From Galdieria partita (taxonomy: Eukaryota > Rhodophyta > Bangiophyceae > Galdieriales > Galdieriaceae), in NCBI GenBank assembly GCA_025991245.1, contig BQMJ01000045.1, positions 144,054-208,053 of the forward strand: DNA of 64,000 nt, read 5' to 3'. Numbering within the stretch: position 1 is the first letter of the stretch; each line of letters opens with the position of its first letter. Both the position numbers and the translations under genes were made by a program. The notes under the pieces are model-generated. The model was not told the DNA's origin, searched no databases, and saw only the letters and a list, made by a program, of their open reading frames with translations. Positions 35,101 through 47,432 of this stretch are shown here, one piece after another.

Positions 35101-38100
35101 CATTAGGCACATGTTTGTCGCACTTGGTTCAAAGTTGTTCGCCGAACTGAATAAGCAAATATCACCTCTGAAGATCTTTGTAGATGGAAAATTAACCTGT
35201 CAAGATGTTGAAGGAGTGTTTGGAGCAGGAATGCTTCCATCTTTTGAAGACCTCTCCCAGTGCTTTCTTCGTCTTTCACCCGATCGTTCAGATCCAAGTC
35301 CCCGTTTGGCATGGTGGGATCAAGCGAGGTTGATTTTTCATGGTAGAGTAGAAGCTGTTGTTCGAAAGCTCAAGTGCGATGTGTTAACATCAACATGTTG
35401 TTATTCACGTTCCTCATACTATACTATTGAGGCAGATGAATTGAATGCATACTTTACTCGATGTTTCACGGACAAACCTTGTCCTTGGCTTTCAGTCCAG
35501 TTGAGATGTTTTAGTATTTCGGCGTGCTATTCCGGAATGTTTCTAGGCACATCTGTGAATGTGGACGAGGTTAAAGTTCACCTTTCATCAAAGTTACAAA
35601 CAGAAAGTGACTCTCCCAGCAATCATTATATTCATCCATTTGCAGAAAGGAGTGAAGTGCCATTTGTATCGGAAATATGTAGAATGTCAAGCACTGATGA
35701 GTTGTTAAGCAAGCTTGCATCGAGCGAGCCTACTTGTCAGCTGAAAAATATTCCGAATTGTGATACCTATCGTGGTTTTCGTATCATGTCTCTGTTCTTT
35801 AAAGTTGAAGTATTCTTCATTCATTCGGACAATCCCAAGAGGAGCACCATTCATAGCGACGATATTGCTTCGACTTTGCAATGCATTGAGACTATTAGAA
35901 ATTCCATGTTTCAGTGCATCCCTGTTCAGAAAAAATTTGGCTATCCAATCAAAGCAGCATCTGCGGGCCTTTTGAAAGATATTATGAAGAGTTTTAAATT
36001 GTATTTAAGTTCACAAGACATATATTTTAACATTGTAAATGATTTGAATCCCGGACATTGTTTACTGGTAACAACTAGTGGCATAAATTTGTCGCTTAAA
36101 AGTCTTAGAGATGAAGTAAATCGAGCCAATGCATCGAAAGCTGTGAGACTGCAAGTGAAGAATTTGGACGTTCGAATGCGATCACCATCACTGGATCAAG
36201 CAGCCAAAAGAGAAGAAGAGGAACCTTCCAGAGGCTCTTTTTTTGTACATATACCGATGCTTTTGGTAATTTTGGAGAACGAAGCTGACTCATGCTTACG
36301 AACAAGCTGTCGTATTATTTCCATGGAAAACCTTCTACGTCGTTCCTCTTCGTCTTTAGGTAGTTTTTCTGTTAGTTCCGGCTATTATTCAGCTGATAGT
36401 GAAGATTTACATCAAGTAGTCTTTGGTAGAGACTCAAATGAAAACGAAGATGAAGATAATATGGAAGACAATTTAAACAAAGACAACTTTGCTAGTGGTG
36501 AAAAGCTATCCACTCTGCACTGCCTTTCTTTGAAGGAGCATGGTTTTACCAACCAGATCCTAGCTTTTGATGCCCGTATTTTGTGGACGGTTGAAAGGAG
36601 AGACTCATTATCTGAATGGCCTCGAGCTATTTTTCTCAAGTCACATAGAAAGGGTGCAAAGACTCTTGATAAGATAAGAAAGCATCAGAGGACAAGTAGT
36701 GCCGAGTTGGATCGAGTCACAGAGGGAAATGGAAGCGTTAGTGGCGACAGAGACGATTTACTTTCTCTTCTACTCGAGAATATGCCAGAACCCCAAGATA
36801 ACGAATTGACGTATTCATTGAAACCGAAGCAGCTGGAAATAATAGCTTCATACCCTCAATTGCAAGTTTCACTGATACGTCCTGTCATAGCGCTATGTTC
36901 TCCAGAAACAGAAGGAGTCTGTAAACTAGTTGCAACTTATGGATACTTGACACTCGTTCATCAGAAAGTGAAAGAAGATGAACTTTGGAAGAGAGTTGAA
37001 TTACATGCCGGAATGGAAGATACCATAGTTTTTACTTTACCTAAAGGTATTTCTTTCGACCTAGATAGCATTGGAGTCACAGTCGACTCGTCTTCCAACT
37101 TATGTATAACTAACAGTCCGTTTGAAAGAATTTCTGGTCCACCTATTTTGGTAGAAGTTGTCCATACATCACCTCTATCCGATGAAGTAGACTTGGACAG
37201 CTTTCGTCCTAAAACAGTTACAGTTAAAGTGGCCGATTTGACGTTATCAGTCAATTCTCCTCAATTCTTTATCTTCCTGACGGTCATTACGAATTTCCTC
37301 GTTAAGCCATTTCCACAGACTTCTCGTTTACAAGAAGAACTTGCAGTTTTGACGCATACCATTCATCTTATCAAACAGGGTCATTTGAATCATCGTGATG
37401 CCAAACATTACACCAAACAAATTATTGACATGATCGATCTTATCGATAAACACCGCAGTCGTAGTTATTCTGAAATAACAAGGAAATTCTTTCATCTACT
37501 GGGATCTCAAGATATTTACGCCACAAGAAGAGAGCTGATTGACAAAGCAAGTGCCTTGTTAGCCTACGCTCTTCAAAAGCAGCAATCAGAGAGCAACCAA
37601 GGTTGGATGCCTAAATTCTATCTGGATGTCTGCATTAAGAAGTGCAAGTTATTTTTGAAGACAAGTGACTCCGATGAGACAGACTTTGCTGAAGCTACAA
37701 TCGATCGGTTCCAAGTGAAGCAGATTTCAACCTTAGATGGAGGAACCAAAATTGAGTACTCAGTGAAAGATGTCAAGATGAAGAATGTATGTACTGAAAA
37801 TGCAGCATTCAAAAGTGCACTCGCTGTTTCCAAGAAACAAATGGAAAGTTCCAAGAAAGTATATTCCGCAGAAAATGTGTTTACATTGGACGGGGATCCT
37901 GTTGCTTTTCGTTGGTTTACAATTCAGTCTCCTCCAGTTGGACGAATCCATGTTGTTGACGTTTTAACTGTTGGTATTGCACCTCTTGAAATAGCTCTGA
38001 CAAGACATATTTCCGAAGAACTTTATCAATTTTTCATGCGCAAGTCATTAAACGAAACTGAAGAAGAGGAAGAACGACTTGATATAAAGGAAAACAATCC

Positions 38101-39614
38101 CCAAGGGAGTTCGCAAACTGTGCGCAAGATTTCATCTTTCGTAAAGGCAGAAGCGTTACTTCACGAAGGTACCAGTGACTTGCATTCAATGGCAGCGAAA
38201 CTGCGTTCTGTAATCCGAGGCGTTGAAGATTTCACAAAGGAATCAGGATTATCTTCTTTCATCCAGGGAAAATGGATCAATCTGAAACGAAACTCTCCGG
38301 AAGCGCAGCGTGATACTATCACTTCAGACAGTTTGACTTTTTCGGAAACAAGAAATGAAGATGAAACAAACAAGAAGCCCGTGCTTACAAAGAGACTTAT
38401 TCCTGTTGATGACCTGAGTTGTATGAGACAGAGAGAACAAAATAACATTCTGTTCAAATACGTTTATGTGGGACAAGTTTCCTGGACAGTTTCATTCAAA
38501 TATAAGGATTCTGGAGAGGAGAAAAGCATTTTGGACTTTGAAAAAATAAGAATATCCCTACCTTCTTTAATGTATCATTCGCATACGTGGTCTTGGACAG
38601 ATTTACTTGATCAACTTCGACGTGACGTGCAAACGAGGGTAGTCGGGCAAGCCTTATCACGGCTTGCTAGGAGAAAACTTTTGGGAGTTCGTGAGTTAGG
38701 TCACAAACTATGGCGTGATGCCAAGACTCCGGATGCTATACGTCTGCTCAGTCAAACTTTTGGAAAGACAGAAGAGGAGCTTGCGAAGGAGGTTGAGAAC
38801 CTTGACTCGTCGGAGTCTGGCGACGAAGCTCACGAAGAACAGGCTTGTTCAGCTAGCGAATCCGCTTCACGAAAGTCATTTGCTGAGGGTAAGGAAAATT
38901 TACGTGGAAGACTCAGAAACGAAAGGGATCTCGAAAGAAAACGCCAAATATTCCTGAAAGTTATTTATGGAGTGGATGTAAATTAATTGGATGTAATTGG
39001 TTCAATGCTCGATTTCGTGTTCTCTTCAGGGAGATGAAGAACCAGACATCTGATGGAAACTGGGTGCCCCATACGAAGGAAGAACTGGATAAAGAGATGA
39101 AAAGACAGAAGCAATTAGCAGAGCAAGAACAAGCAGCAGTTGAAGAATTGAAGAAGATTCACAGCAACGTTATATCCGGTAGCTTGAAAAAGCAAGTTTC
39201 AGTGGATGAAGATTCTTCAAGAACAAGGGACAGTGTTCCAAATTCTTCTGTTGTTGTGGAAGTTGCAGAAGCTGGTCTAAACGATGAAGACCCCACCGTA
39301 ACTGCAGAAAGGAAACTTGCTCAACATGCTTCCGTTGTTAAAAGTGGACTTTTTAAAGAAGAGAGAAAAAAGAAGAAATCAACAAGCAGCAATACTTCGA
39401 CTTCCTATGCCGATGCGTCCACAGGGGAGCCACAAGGTTAGTCAGATGCGCCTGTTTTAATGGATTTTACTGAAGACTTTAAGGGATAGAAAAGAGTCTA
39501 ACTGAGAACTTGGCACAAGACAGAACTACACCAGTACAAGAGGCTGAAAGAAATTCGAGTCGGAAGACACTTTGGAGATTCTTATGCTGCGCAGTCGTAG
39601 AGGAGAGTAGATAG
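32157..39614 (+). CDS. bridge-like lipid-transfer protein, BLTP2/Hobbit/SABRE/Fmp27 family
   Basis: Best model has four exons (32157-32760, 32814-38977, 39034-39436, 39484-39614), all in phase, 2,433 residues. If the donor at 38978 is not used the protein stops at 38986 (2,258 residues). An N-terminal pair of hydrophobic segments (SVLWLLFIWKR, ILNFTIVLLLIGETLCVLIM) anchors it in the ER, as in this family. Diagnostic parts: VDDCYAVFEDHPWESYL followed by EQIKRRRLLHTIL (the DDPFE region), FRLRDYPYSII, and the GFWDK-like LAWWDQARLIFHGRVE. These proteins form a long hydrophobic groove that carries phospholipids between ER and plasma membrane. The tail holds a coiled, acidic region (KTEEELAKEVENLDSSESGD) and ends WRFLCCAVVEESR, where the two Cys could be lipidated. 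Confidence 0.85.
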
Positions 39615-40817
39615 AAATTGCTAATAAGACGTTGTTATAGTGTAGTTTTACAGCTAGGCCTTTCCTAATTGATATAAATTTTCTCCGCTGAAATTATTTC
39701 CTCTAGCTGGAATGTTAAGTTTTATTTCATAGCAGTTTTATTCTTAAATTGCTTTCATAAGATTATTGTATGTAGATTGCTCCCTCCCTTATCATCCATA
39801 GTTGGCTTGTAAAAAAAAAGCAGTGACTATTCCCTTTAAAGGTTATAACAGAACAACACCGACGATGTATTTCATAGCAGACAGTAAACGTAACCTTTTT
39901 ATTTAGCTGCTGTATGTAATATTGCTTCAAGGACTCTCGTTCATATCAACTTGCGCAGTTGGCGAAGGAAGACTTACTCTTTGCTTTTATATTATTCCGA
40001 CAAAACGGCGGCAATAGTATGCTCGAAGTGGAAATGGGTATATGACTTCGTGTCGTAGCCGAAGGAGTTTAAATTCTGTAGTTATGAGGATTCTTATAAG
40101 CATCAAATGAGTACAAAACCAAAACTTCATTTTCAGTGTACTGAACGAGCGGTAAAGTAACTGTTGACTTATGAAGAGACAACGAAAAACCGCCGGTATC
40201 CAAACAGAACATTCAGCTGAATCTGCATCTTTTTTGCTAGTTGAAAAGCTAGACAATAGGGGCCTTGAAGCAAACGGAGTTGTTGCCCTGGTGAAAATGA
40301 ATGTCGTGCAATGACTTTTCAGTGTGCATACTAAACCACATAATTTGATGCTTTAAAAGACTGAGCAGACATGATGGCACTGCTTTCCTCATAATAATTG
40401 AAGAATACAGGATTGTTCTCAGGCTGCTTTGATGTTACTGCTATACCATCCTGATAAGGCCAGTTGGCAAAGAAAACTCCTTTAATATAAATTTTTGAAA
40501 GATTCGACATTGCCTTTCAGGTTTCTAACTTACATGCCACGCTATTTGTCAATTGTTGTATACAATATTCAGGAAGAAGCTTCGATCGCCTTTCTATTTT
40601 CGCTCTGCAAACTTTGGAAAATTTTACGAAATATTTCTACGAACGTCCTAGCACATACTTGAGTTCATATCGAGGAACATTTCAAACTCAACAGTTTGTT
40701 TAACTCTCTTCAATATATGATGTTGACAGATACGATCTCTTGCGTGTCCTCTCTTGGCAGCGCCTGCTTACTGTTCTCCAATTCCCTAAGAGAGTGTGCT
40801 TGAGTGGCTCAATTCTC
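39615..40817. other. mostly empty interval with one possible 47-codon frame
   Basis: AT-rich 1.2 kb between the lipid-transfer gene and the next minus-strand gene. The only protein-like stretch is ATG 40171 to stop 40314 on the plus strand (MKRQRKTAGIQTEHSAESAS and on); it could be a micro-protein or chance. It is antisense to a longer but non-protein-like minus frame. Confidence 0.35.
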
Positions 40818-41419
40818 TCAGTCAAAGCTTTTCTTAACTTGGACAACTATTCGTTTCCAAGACACATGCCTTAATCCACTCTCTTCCGTCCATCTGTCCA
40901 TTTCTTCCTGTACAAAGTAGCTCACAAGAAGGATAACTAAACTATTTTCTGTTTTGGCTTTATGTAAAACCAAGAAAACTTCGAGAGTTACCTTAAACTC
41001 ATGAAAAGCAACCACACTGCAAGTTTTTTGCTTTGTCGACTTCTCAGGGCTAGGAGAGCGGGTATTGTTGGGCTGCAAAAGTGAAACAAAGCAATCCAAA
41101 GAAAGAGAAGGTTTCTCAAAAAACGACAATTGCGAAAGTAAGTCAATACTAATACTTGTACAAATAAGTACACTCCCAAGATAAAGTCAAACAGCAAAAG
41201 CAATCCCGAGAGTTTTAGTAGCCAAGAACTGTTTAAAGTTCCTTTAGGTGAGCGGGAAGACCCAAGCAAACAAAATCCGTGAAGGAGTTTCACAAAAGAA
41301 GAAACTAGTGGTACTGATATGCTTCGTATACCGTTAACAGGAACATAAATACAGCTTAGCATAAAAAAACCAAACCCTGTTAGTAGCGGAATCAAGGAAG
41401 AAAGAATGATACACTTCAT
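40818..41419 (-). CDS. unknown small membrane protein
   Basis: Three exons (41419-41156, 41072-40992, 40907-40818) join in phase to 144 residues. Exon 1 encodes hydrophobic segments (MKCIILSSLIPLLTGFGFFM, ISVPLVSSFVKLLHGFCLLG, LLKLSGLLLLFDFILGVYLF); exons 2 and 3 encode a polar tail with PNNTRSPSPEKSTKQK and EEMDRWTEESGLRHVSWKR. Reading exon 1 straight on would keep a frame for longer, but the tail in the spliced frame looks far more protein-like. No family recognised. It is the last ordinary-looking gene before the decayed region. Confidence 0.5.
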
Positions 41420-41735
41420 TAGCCAAGCTTTGCAAAATTGATCATTCTCTCAACGCTATTTGCTTGACAAATACAGCAATCATGTTTCTCTTCACCTAAT
41501 TGAAGATTACTTCGCCAGCTATATTTCCACAGTATTTTGCATTACTAAAACTCCTTGCAAATAACTCACATAATTAATACGGTGTTGAGTTCTATTCTGC
41601 ACACGTCTTTTCTAGAGGAGCTACTCATCTGATTGCACTTTCATAGCTGATCGATCGTCACAAGGAGCTGCATGTTTCTTAGGAGCTATAGGTGATAGCA
41701 AGACCATAGTACAAGAATCTCTTCAAAAGAACAAG

Positions 41736-44700
41736 CTACGAAGTGTTCGCAAATGAAAATTGACATTTAGCCTTTATCCAAGCTAGCCTGCAGCTCTGAC
41801 CAAGTCTATCACACTTAGTGGGAACTTGGCTTTTAGAGTTGTTCAGAATCTTGATAGTTGCAGGAAACAACTTGAGCAAACTTGGGAATTGTTGTGTTGG
41901 AATCAACATAAGATCCTCCATACTTATCTGCCTGCCACCAGAATAGAGAAGAAATACAGATTACCTATATCTACCAATAAATAAACAGTGGATAACCTGC
42001 AGTAGTCGTGTTTTCCTCATATTTTTCTAGGAAGGGATACATTTGCAACAAGGCTTGATTCTCAAAGAGTTTCGTTAGCCATCCGTTGGTGATTCAAAAA
42101 CATCCAACTGAAGTTACAAATATGGACTTGGTCAGGAAATGTAAGTAAGAAGGAATTCTATAATAACTTATATTTCAAATTTCTTCGGAGCAACAAGACT
42201 TTTATCAATTGCGTAAAGTTAAGATAGGTTGCACATGACAGATAAGACTAGTAAGAACTGAAAAGAGTTACCAGAAATAAGAATGACTTCACATTTAAAA
42301 AGCCAAAGAAGTTTATATGTACATAAGGTTCCAGTACAGTTTGCGACTGTGCTGACTTGTCGATATTGGTTTGCGGGATATTATTATTAGACGGGTAAGA
42401 TACAAGCACAAGGTACGGAGCTGTATCATCTCAAGCCAATCCAACGTTGACTTCGAAGAACACGTGTCCACAATCTTCCAGAGACAATATAAGTAATGCT
42501 TGAAAATTCTTCGCAGAATATCACACCTCTTTCTAAAGATAATATACAGTTTTAGCTTGGCTGTTCAAGGCAACAATGGATCAACACAAAGCATTCAGTG
42601 CTGTGCAATCTTTCACTAGCATGGGAAACGTTCTTTAGATAATAGGTAAATGCTTCTTTGTAGAAAGATTTACACTGCAAAACATACTTGACTGCCCGTC
42701 GCCCAGGAAAAAAAGAGAAAGACAACCGGTGAAGTCCAATGACAACCCTTCAAGTTAAGTGGTTGAAAAGACTTGGTGATAAAGGATTTCTGAAACCTTG
42801 GGATCCCAGTGAAGACAACATAAAAACTTTTCACCAAGCGTTCCCTCATGATATGATTTGGGTAGAAAAGAATAAAAGTCAACTCAACCCTAGACATTGA
42901 AGCTGTGTATTTATGTATCCTTAGCCCTTCACTCTTTCAAACAACGATAAAAACCCACTAAAAGTGTCGTTGCGTGGACACAATATACCTTTGTCGGTCT
43001 TCTCCAAAACCAAAAAAAGTTCTTCTTGCATCCACCACACCATTTTTATCAATGAATACAAAAAGGGAAGGACTGTTTAAGGCTGCAAGAAATTTTGTAA
43101 TTAGCTTATGAGAGAACGTCTCTTTCATCTGCTTCTTGAACAACAGAAGCAGAACAAGCCCTAGTCAGTTCATATTGCACAGACCACTTGGGGTTATGTT
43201 TTTTCTTCGATAGATTTATGATGAAGGTCGTTCAATACAACAGCTACTTTGAAACAATGCTCAATTACATTTCACTCAACTATTGTGACAACTGAGACAG
43301 ACTCAAAGTCTGTACCTTTTGAAGACAACATCCAAACGCAATCCCAACTGTTCATTCGTTCCTGAGTTTCGAGATTCAACTGCAAAGCCCGTTGAAATTT
43401 ATAGTTTGTGTTCGTCACGAAAAGTGTTGAAAGTTGTATTGATTTATTCAAGAATACAAGAAGGTAGTTGGTAAATAAAAGAAGCAGATTTCAAGTCTTA
43501 GTAAATGCAAAGGTAGAAGCTTCCCAATGATCAGAAGCTCCTGTTTCAAAGGTTGCTTAGGAGTTGTGAAGCCAGTACAAGCTGTCAATGATTACTTTTG
43601 AATAGTTTGAAAAAACTTGATGATTCGTATGTGCTTTATATCTGTAAGTAAATCTTCTTATTTGCCTTTGAAAAGAAAAATATCCCGGAGAAGCCTTGAT
43701 CGGAGATTCCCAATGAAATAGTTTCTATAGCAATTGGTTCTATTTGTCACTTTTTATGTCCACTATGCATGATAGAACTCTATGTTGTGCTGTCTTTGTC
43801 AGTATCTGTTGATTGAAGTGACTGTTGTTCCAATGAACTATAAAGGGCAACAGGACTGCGACTTTGAAATGTTTCGAAGGTCTTGTTACGAAAACCAAGT
43901 TGGGCAAAAGAAGTAAAATATTGCACAATTCAAGTGGCGAGTATTATCAATCAATGGCTTCCGAATTGACGGCCTTCAGTTGCGAAATACTTTCAAAGAT
44001 AGCGATCCGAATGTTCCAACCAATGAACTTTTGCCAAGTCATTCTCGTCTAGAACTACTCAAGTTGTCTGGTTGAAATGTGTACCATACAGAAGAAATAG
44101 ACAAGTGAAAAAATGACATTTTCATCATATCCTCAGCATTCATTTAACTCTATAAAGACCATGATGTGTGATAAAGAAAATCTAAAGTTAGGAGCAAGTT
44201 TGAGGTAACTAATAAGAAGACTCAGATACTTTGCCTGTTTCTTATATAACTTCTCACACATACCAGCAAAACTTTGACTCGCAACAAAGCATCATCCATA
44301 TCAATCTGCTTTGAAAAATTCGAGCCTATGAATCCCACGTCTCGCTCCCCAATCGTCCATGGACATTCATAACATTTAGTTGATTCGTCCTCAGTTAAAT
44401 GATAATGTGAGTTTAAAAAGTTCATTCAGTCAAAAGAAACTTGTTCCACTAAACTGAGAGAAAAAGTAGTCGAATCTACTCTCGCGTCTTCCACTTGCAT
44501 AAGATTTGCATCCATGATTGGACTGCTTTTCTCTACTACTCATTGGCTGTTCCTCTCAGGTATTCGAGCAGATAAACTTGATTGATTAGCTTTAAAGGCT
44601 TCCTCTGCAACTTCCAATGTTTCCAAGATAGCTTGCCACTATTTTATAAACTGAAAATTATAATATCCCCGACTGGCTCTAAAGTCTCTTCCCAAACAGC

Positions 44701-45160
44701 TTCTCGAGACTGTTTGTGGAGACCATAGAGAATTGACGGTTAGATCGAACACTTTCATTTGAAGCAGAAATATTGTCATTCGTCAAATAGCTTTGATTTC
44801 AATTATATAGCTGTCATCACGAGAAAATGGTATAGACTGCCTGCAATGGGTACAAACCACCGCAAACAAAGTTGAATTGATGAAAAAGAAGAATCATTCA
44901 AAACTTTGAGAACTCCCTTGAAAAACTTGTCAGCGTCTTTATCAATCAGTCCTCTTGATAATTCACTTTGCCAATAAAATTGAAACGAAAATCCAAAAAC
45001 ATAACATGTTTGTCAATTCTGAAATATAACATATGCATCAGGACCACTACAAGTAATATCTTTGGGAATAAAAAAACTACAATGTCGCAAAGGTTCTCGA
45101 TAGTAATCAGCAAATTATCAGAGAAATCTCTCACGATTGGCATAAAAAAAGGTTACTGTT
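41736..45160 (-). pseudogene. broken coding sequence, part 1
   Basis: Between 41.7 and 45.2 kb the minus strand carries many protein-like pieces that never join into a whole frame. Examples: 42484-42248 (GHVFFEVNVGLA, stop TGA, DDTAPYLVLVSYPSN), 42897-42670 (MRERLVKSFYVVFTGIPRF), 43143-42958 (LFVFIDKNGVVDARRTFFGF), 44425-44260 (CYECPWTIGERDVGFIGSNF, ending at a good GTATGT donor) and 45143-44946 (MPIVRDFSDNLLITIENLCD). Some could be true exons of small-intron genes, but repeated in-frame stops favour decay. I cannot name the family. Confidence 0.4.
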
Positions 45161-45380
45161 GATTCCTTCAAATAGGTAACATGGTCTTGTTTAATAAAAG
45201 AACCTTAAAATTCCAGGGACAACAGATTGCACAACAGCAGTAGAATTGGAGTAAAAATTTCTTAATAACCGAAAGCGAAAGTTATTCATGAATACAATTT
45301 CAAAGAAGAATCCTTTTGCTGTTGGAATATAGGAATATAACTACAAAAGGCAAAAATTAAGTAGCCTCATTGAAGGACTT

Positions 45381-47210
45381 TTAGTTCCTATGAGCTCTCA
45401 AAGCAGAATCACAACAACCAATCTTGAATCTACCAGCAGAAACATTGATCTCTCCCCCTTCATATTCAGCACAAAACCCAAACGATGCAAGTAAATACAT
45501 CAAATGATACAGAATTCCGCAGAGTATAACTCTCAAACACAGTTTAGCAAGTATCTCAATAAAACAAATCGATAATGGAACCGACAATCTCTGTAGTAAC
45601 AAAAGTCCCAGTTAGTATTCTCATATCATCAAAAACATTATTCAAAGAAGCTTCGAAATTTTCTGCAATGATCTTCTCGCTCTTCGTTTTCGTCCTACAT
45701 CTAACAAAGCCATAAGTGAGCTTTCTAAAATCGATGGAATTTCTCTGTCTTCCTTTTCGACAACTCTATAAAGCGATCTTGCAACTCATCTGAGGGTAAT
45801 AACCAGTCCAACATTGTATCAACTTAGATAAAAAAGGTTCAAATTGTCTTCAATATCTTTCAGGTTCAGGAGGTTCAACAGCAACATATCGAGGGGCATT
45901 CAACTCGAGCGAGCATCACTCAAACTGGCTGAGATTCTGCAGTTCAACCAACCAAGCACAAAACTACTTTTTCTCAATCAAGTAATGACCGTATCTCTCT
46001 AAACAAATTGTGAAAATGGACATAACTCGGGTCTGATTCTACAAAATGCCTCTCGATGGGTTGGCTATACTCTTCACAGATGCTAATTATTTTGCAGAGT
46101 TCTTCAATCAACAAAAATAAATATTGTCTGTGAAACTTCTGGAGAAAGTACTCGAAAAAGTCAAAAAACTCCTTACTTCACTGCTTTAGTGAATTCGTCA
46201 GCTCCTTCGGTAGTTTTGCCATTACCATTAGGAAACAACCAGAGCTGTATTGAACGTCAGCGCTCTTAAACGAGGTGCTCAGTTTTAAGATAACTGACAA
46301 AGTGTATTTTGCAAAATACTTCCAGAAAACTTTGGAGCAACTGGTCCCATTACGTTCGTGTTGAAATGGTACAAAGGCACCTCACTTCCGTTTATTCTTC
46401 TTCTTCAGCAAATTCATTTAAATAATCTACAAAGTAGTCTCCTATGAAACTCTTTCCTAGCCCATAAATATGAGGCAATAAGGAAGTGATTAGAAAGCCA
46501 ATTACGCAGCAACTTTTACTCAACAGAGGAGTTGTGGCAAAGTTTTTAGAAACGCCGAAAACAAGAAACTTGAAAAGAAAATACGGAAGGTACATTTTTG
46601 TTTATATTATTCGAATGGTACCAATTTCTTTTACCGTTCTAGACTCACAATGGTATCAGAGGAAAGGTAAGAATATATTTCTGGCCTTTCATTACTGGAA
46701 ACATTCGTCTACTGAGACAAGAAAAAGATCTCTAGAAATATTTGTGGTAATTTTGGCTCGTGCTGAGATTACGGCTTTTGTAGCATTGGGAGCCATTCGA
46801 ACATCTTTAACACTCTGTTGAAGAACAAACCGTTTTGGAGGATACAGACAAACTATGTTGAGAAAAGAGTTTCAACGACTGAACAGAGTCTGTCCATGTT
46901 TATATTTATTAACAGCTATAGAGACTGAAAATCTTTCGGTCAAGACTACGTCCTTCTGTCAGACAAGGCTGCTATTATCTGACAGCTGATAGCGCATCCC
47001 ATTGCTCTTTAGGTCCTAATTTGGAGTATGACTTCTCCTCGGATCGGCAAAGATTCGTTTATCTGACAGACTTTAAGAGCTTCCTGAATACTTTCTGAAT
47101 GATCGTTTGGCTGAAAAGCATGTCTCCATGTTTGAAACAAGGTGATTCTATACAACTGGTGATACCCAATAAGGACACTCTCCAAATCTGCTTACTTAAA
47201 ATTTAGGTTG
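45381..47210 (-). pseudogene. broken coding sequence, part 2 (helical protein fragment)
   Basis: The clearest piece is 46378-45974, one frame of 135 codons interrupted only by a TGA at 46180-46178: FQHERNGTSCSKVFWKYFAK before it and SKEFFDFFEYFLQKFHRQYL ... YVHFHNLFREIRSLL after it. Upstream pieces (47200-47030: SVLIGYHQLYRITLFQTWRH; 46870-46680: YPPKRFVLQQSVKDVRMAPN) and downstream ones (about 45940-45800: NAPRYVAVEPPEPERY, stop TGA, RQFEPFLSKLIQCW; 45602-45381: EYEGGEINVSAGRFKIGCC) follow in the same direction. The pieces look like parts of one large, mostly alpha-helical protein that has lost its frame. Family not recognised. Confidence 0.45.
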
Positions 47211-47432
47211 AGTTGATTTTCATCCAAAGTGCTAACAATGACTTTGTTTAGGAAATAAACATCATCTATTATTGCTAGTTAATCATCCATCTTAAATTTT
47301 GTGCATCCACAATGATTTATCATTGGCTTGCCAGTCAAAAAGAATAAAATATTCAAAACATATCATTTATCATAATTTTTGTAAATCATAAAGCTCAAAA
47401 CAACTCTTTTTCCATCAAAGGATCGTAAAACA

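Noticed and set aside
39987-40256. 89-codon minus frame downstream of the lipid-transfer gene
   Set aside because: Composition is not protein-like, and the opposite strand holds a better short frame (40171-40314).
46178-46180. TGA read as selenocysteine
   Set aside because: The flanks (LTNSLKQ / SKEFF) do not resemble a selenoprotein site, no SECIS-like hairpin was noticed, and other breaks surround it.
46486-46821. 111-codon plus frame
   Set aside because: It is antisense to two minus-strand pieces that look much more like protein; probably a shadow of the decayed gene.
42248-47210. decayed region as old copies of the NTPase-nuclease
   Set aside because: I compared the clearest pieces with the intact protein and saw no shared motif, Walker loop or nuclease core.
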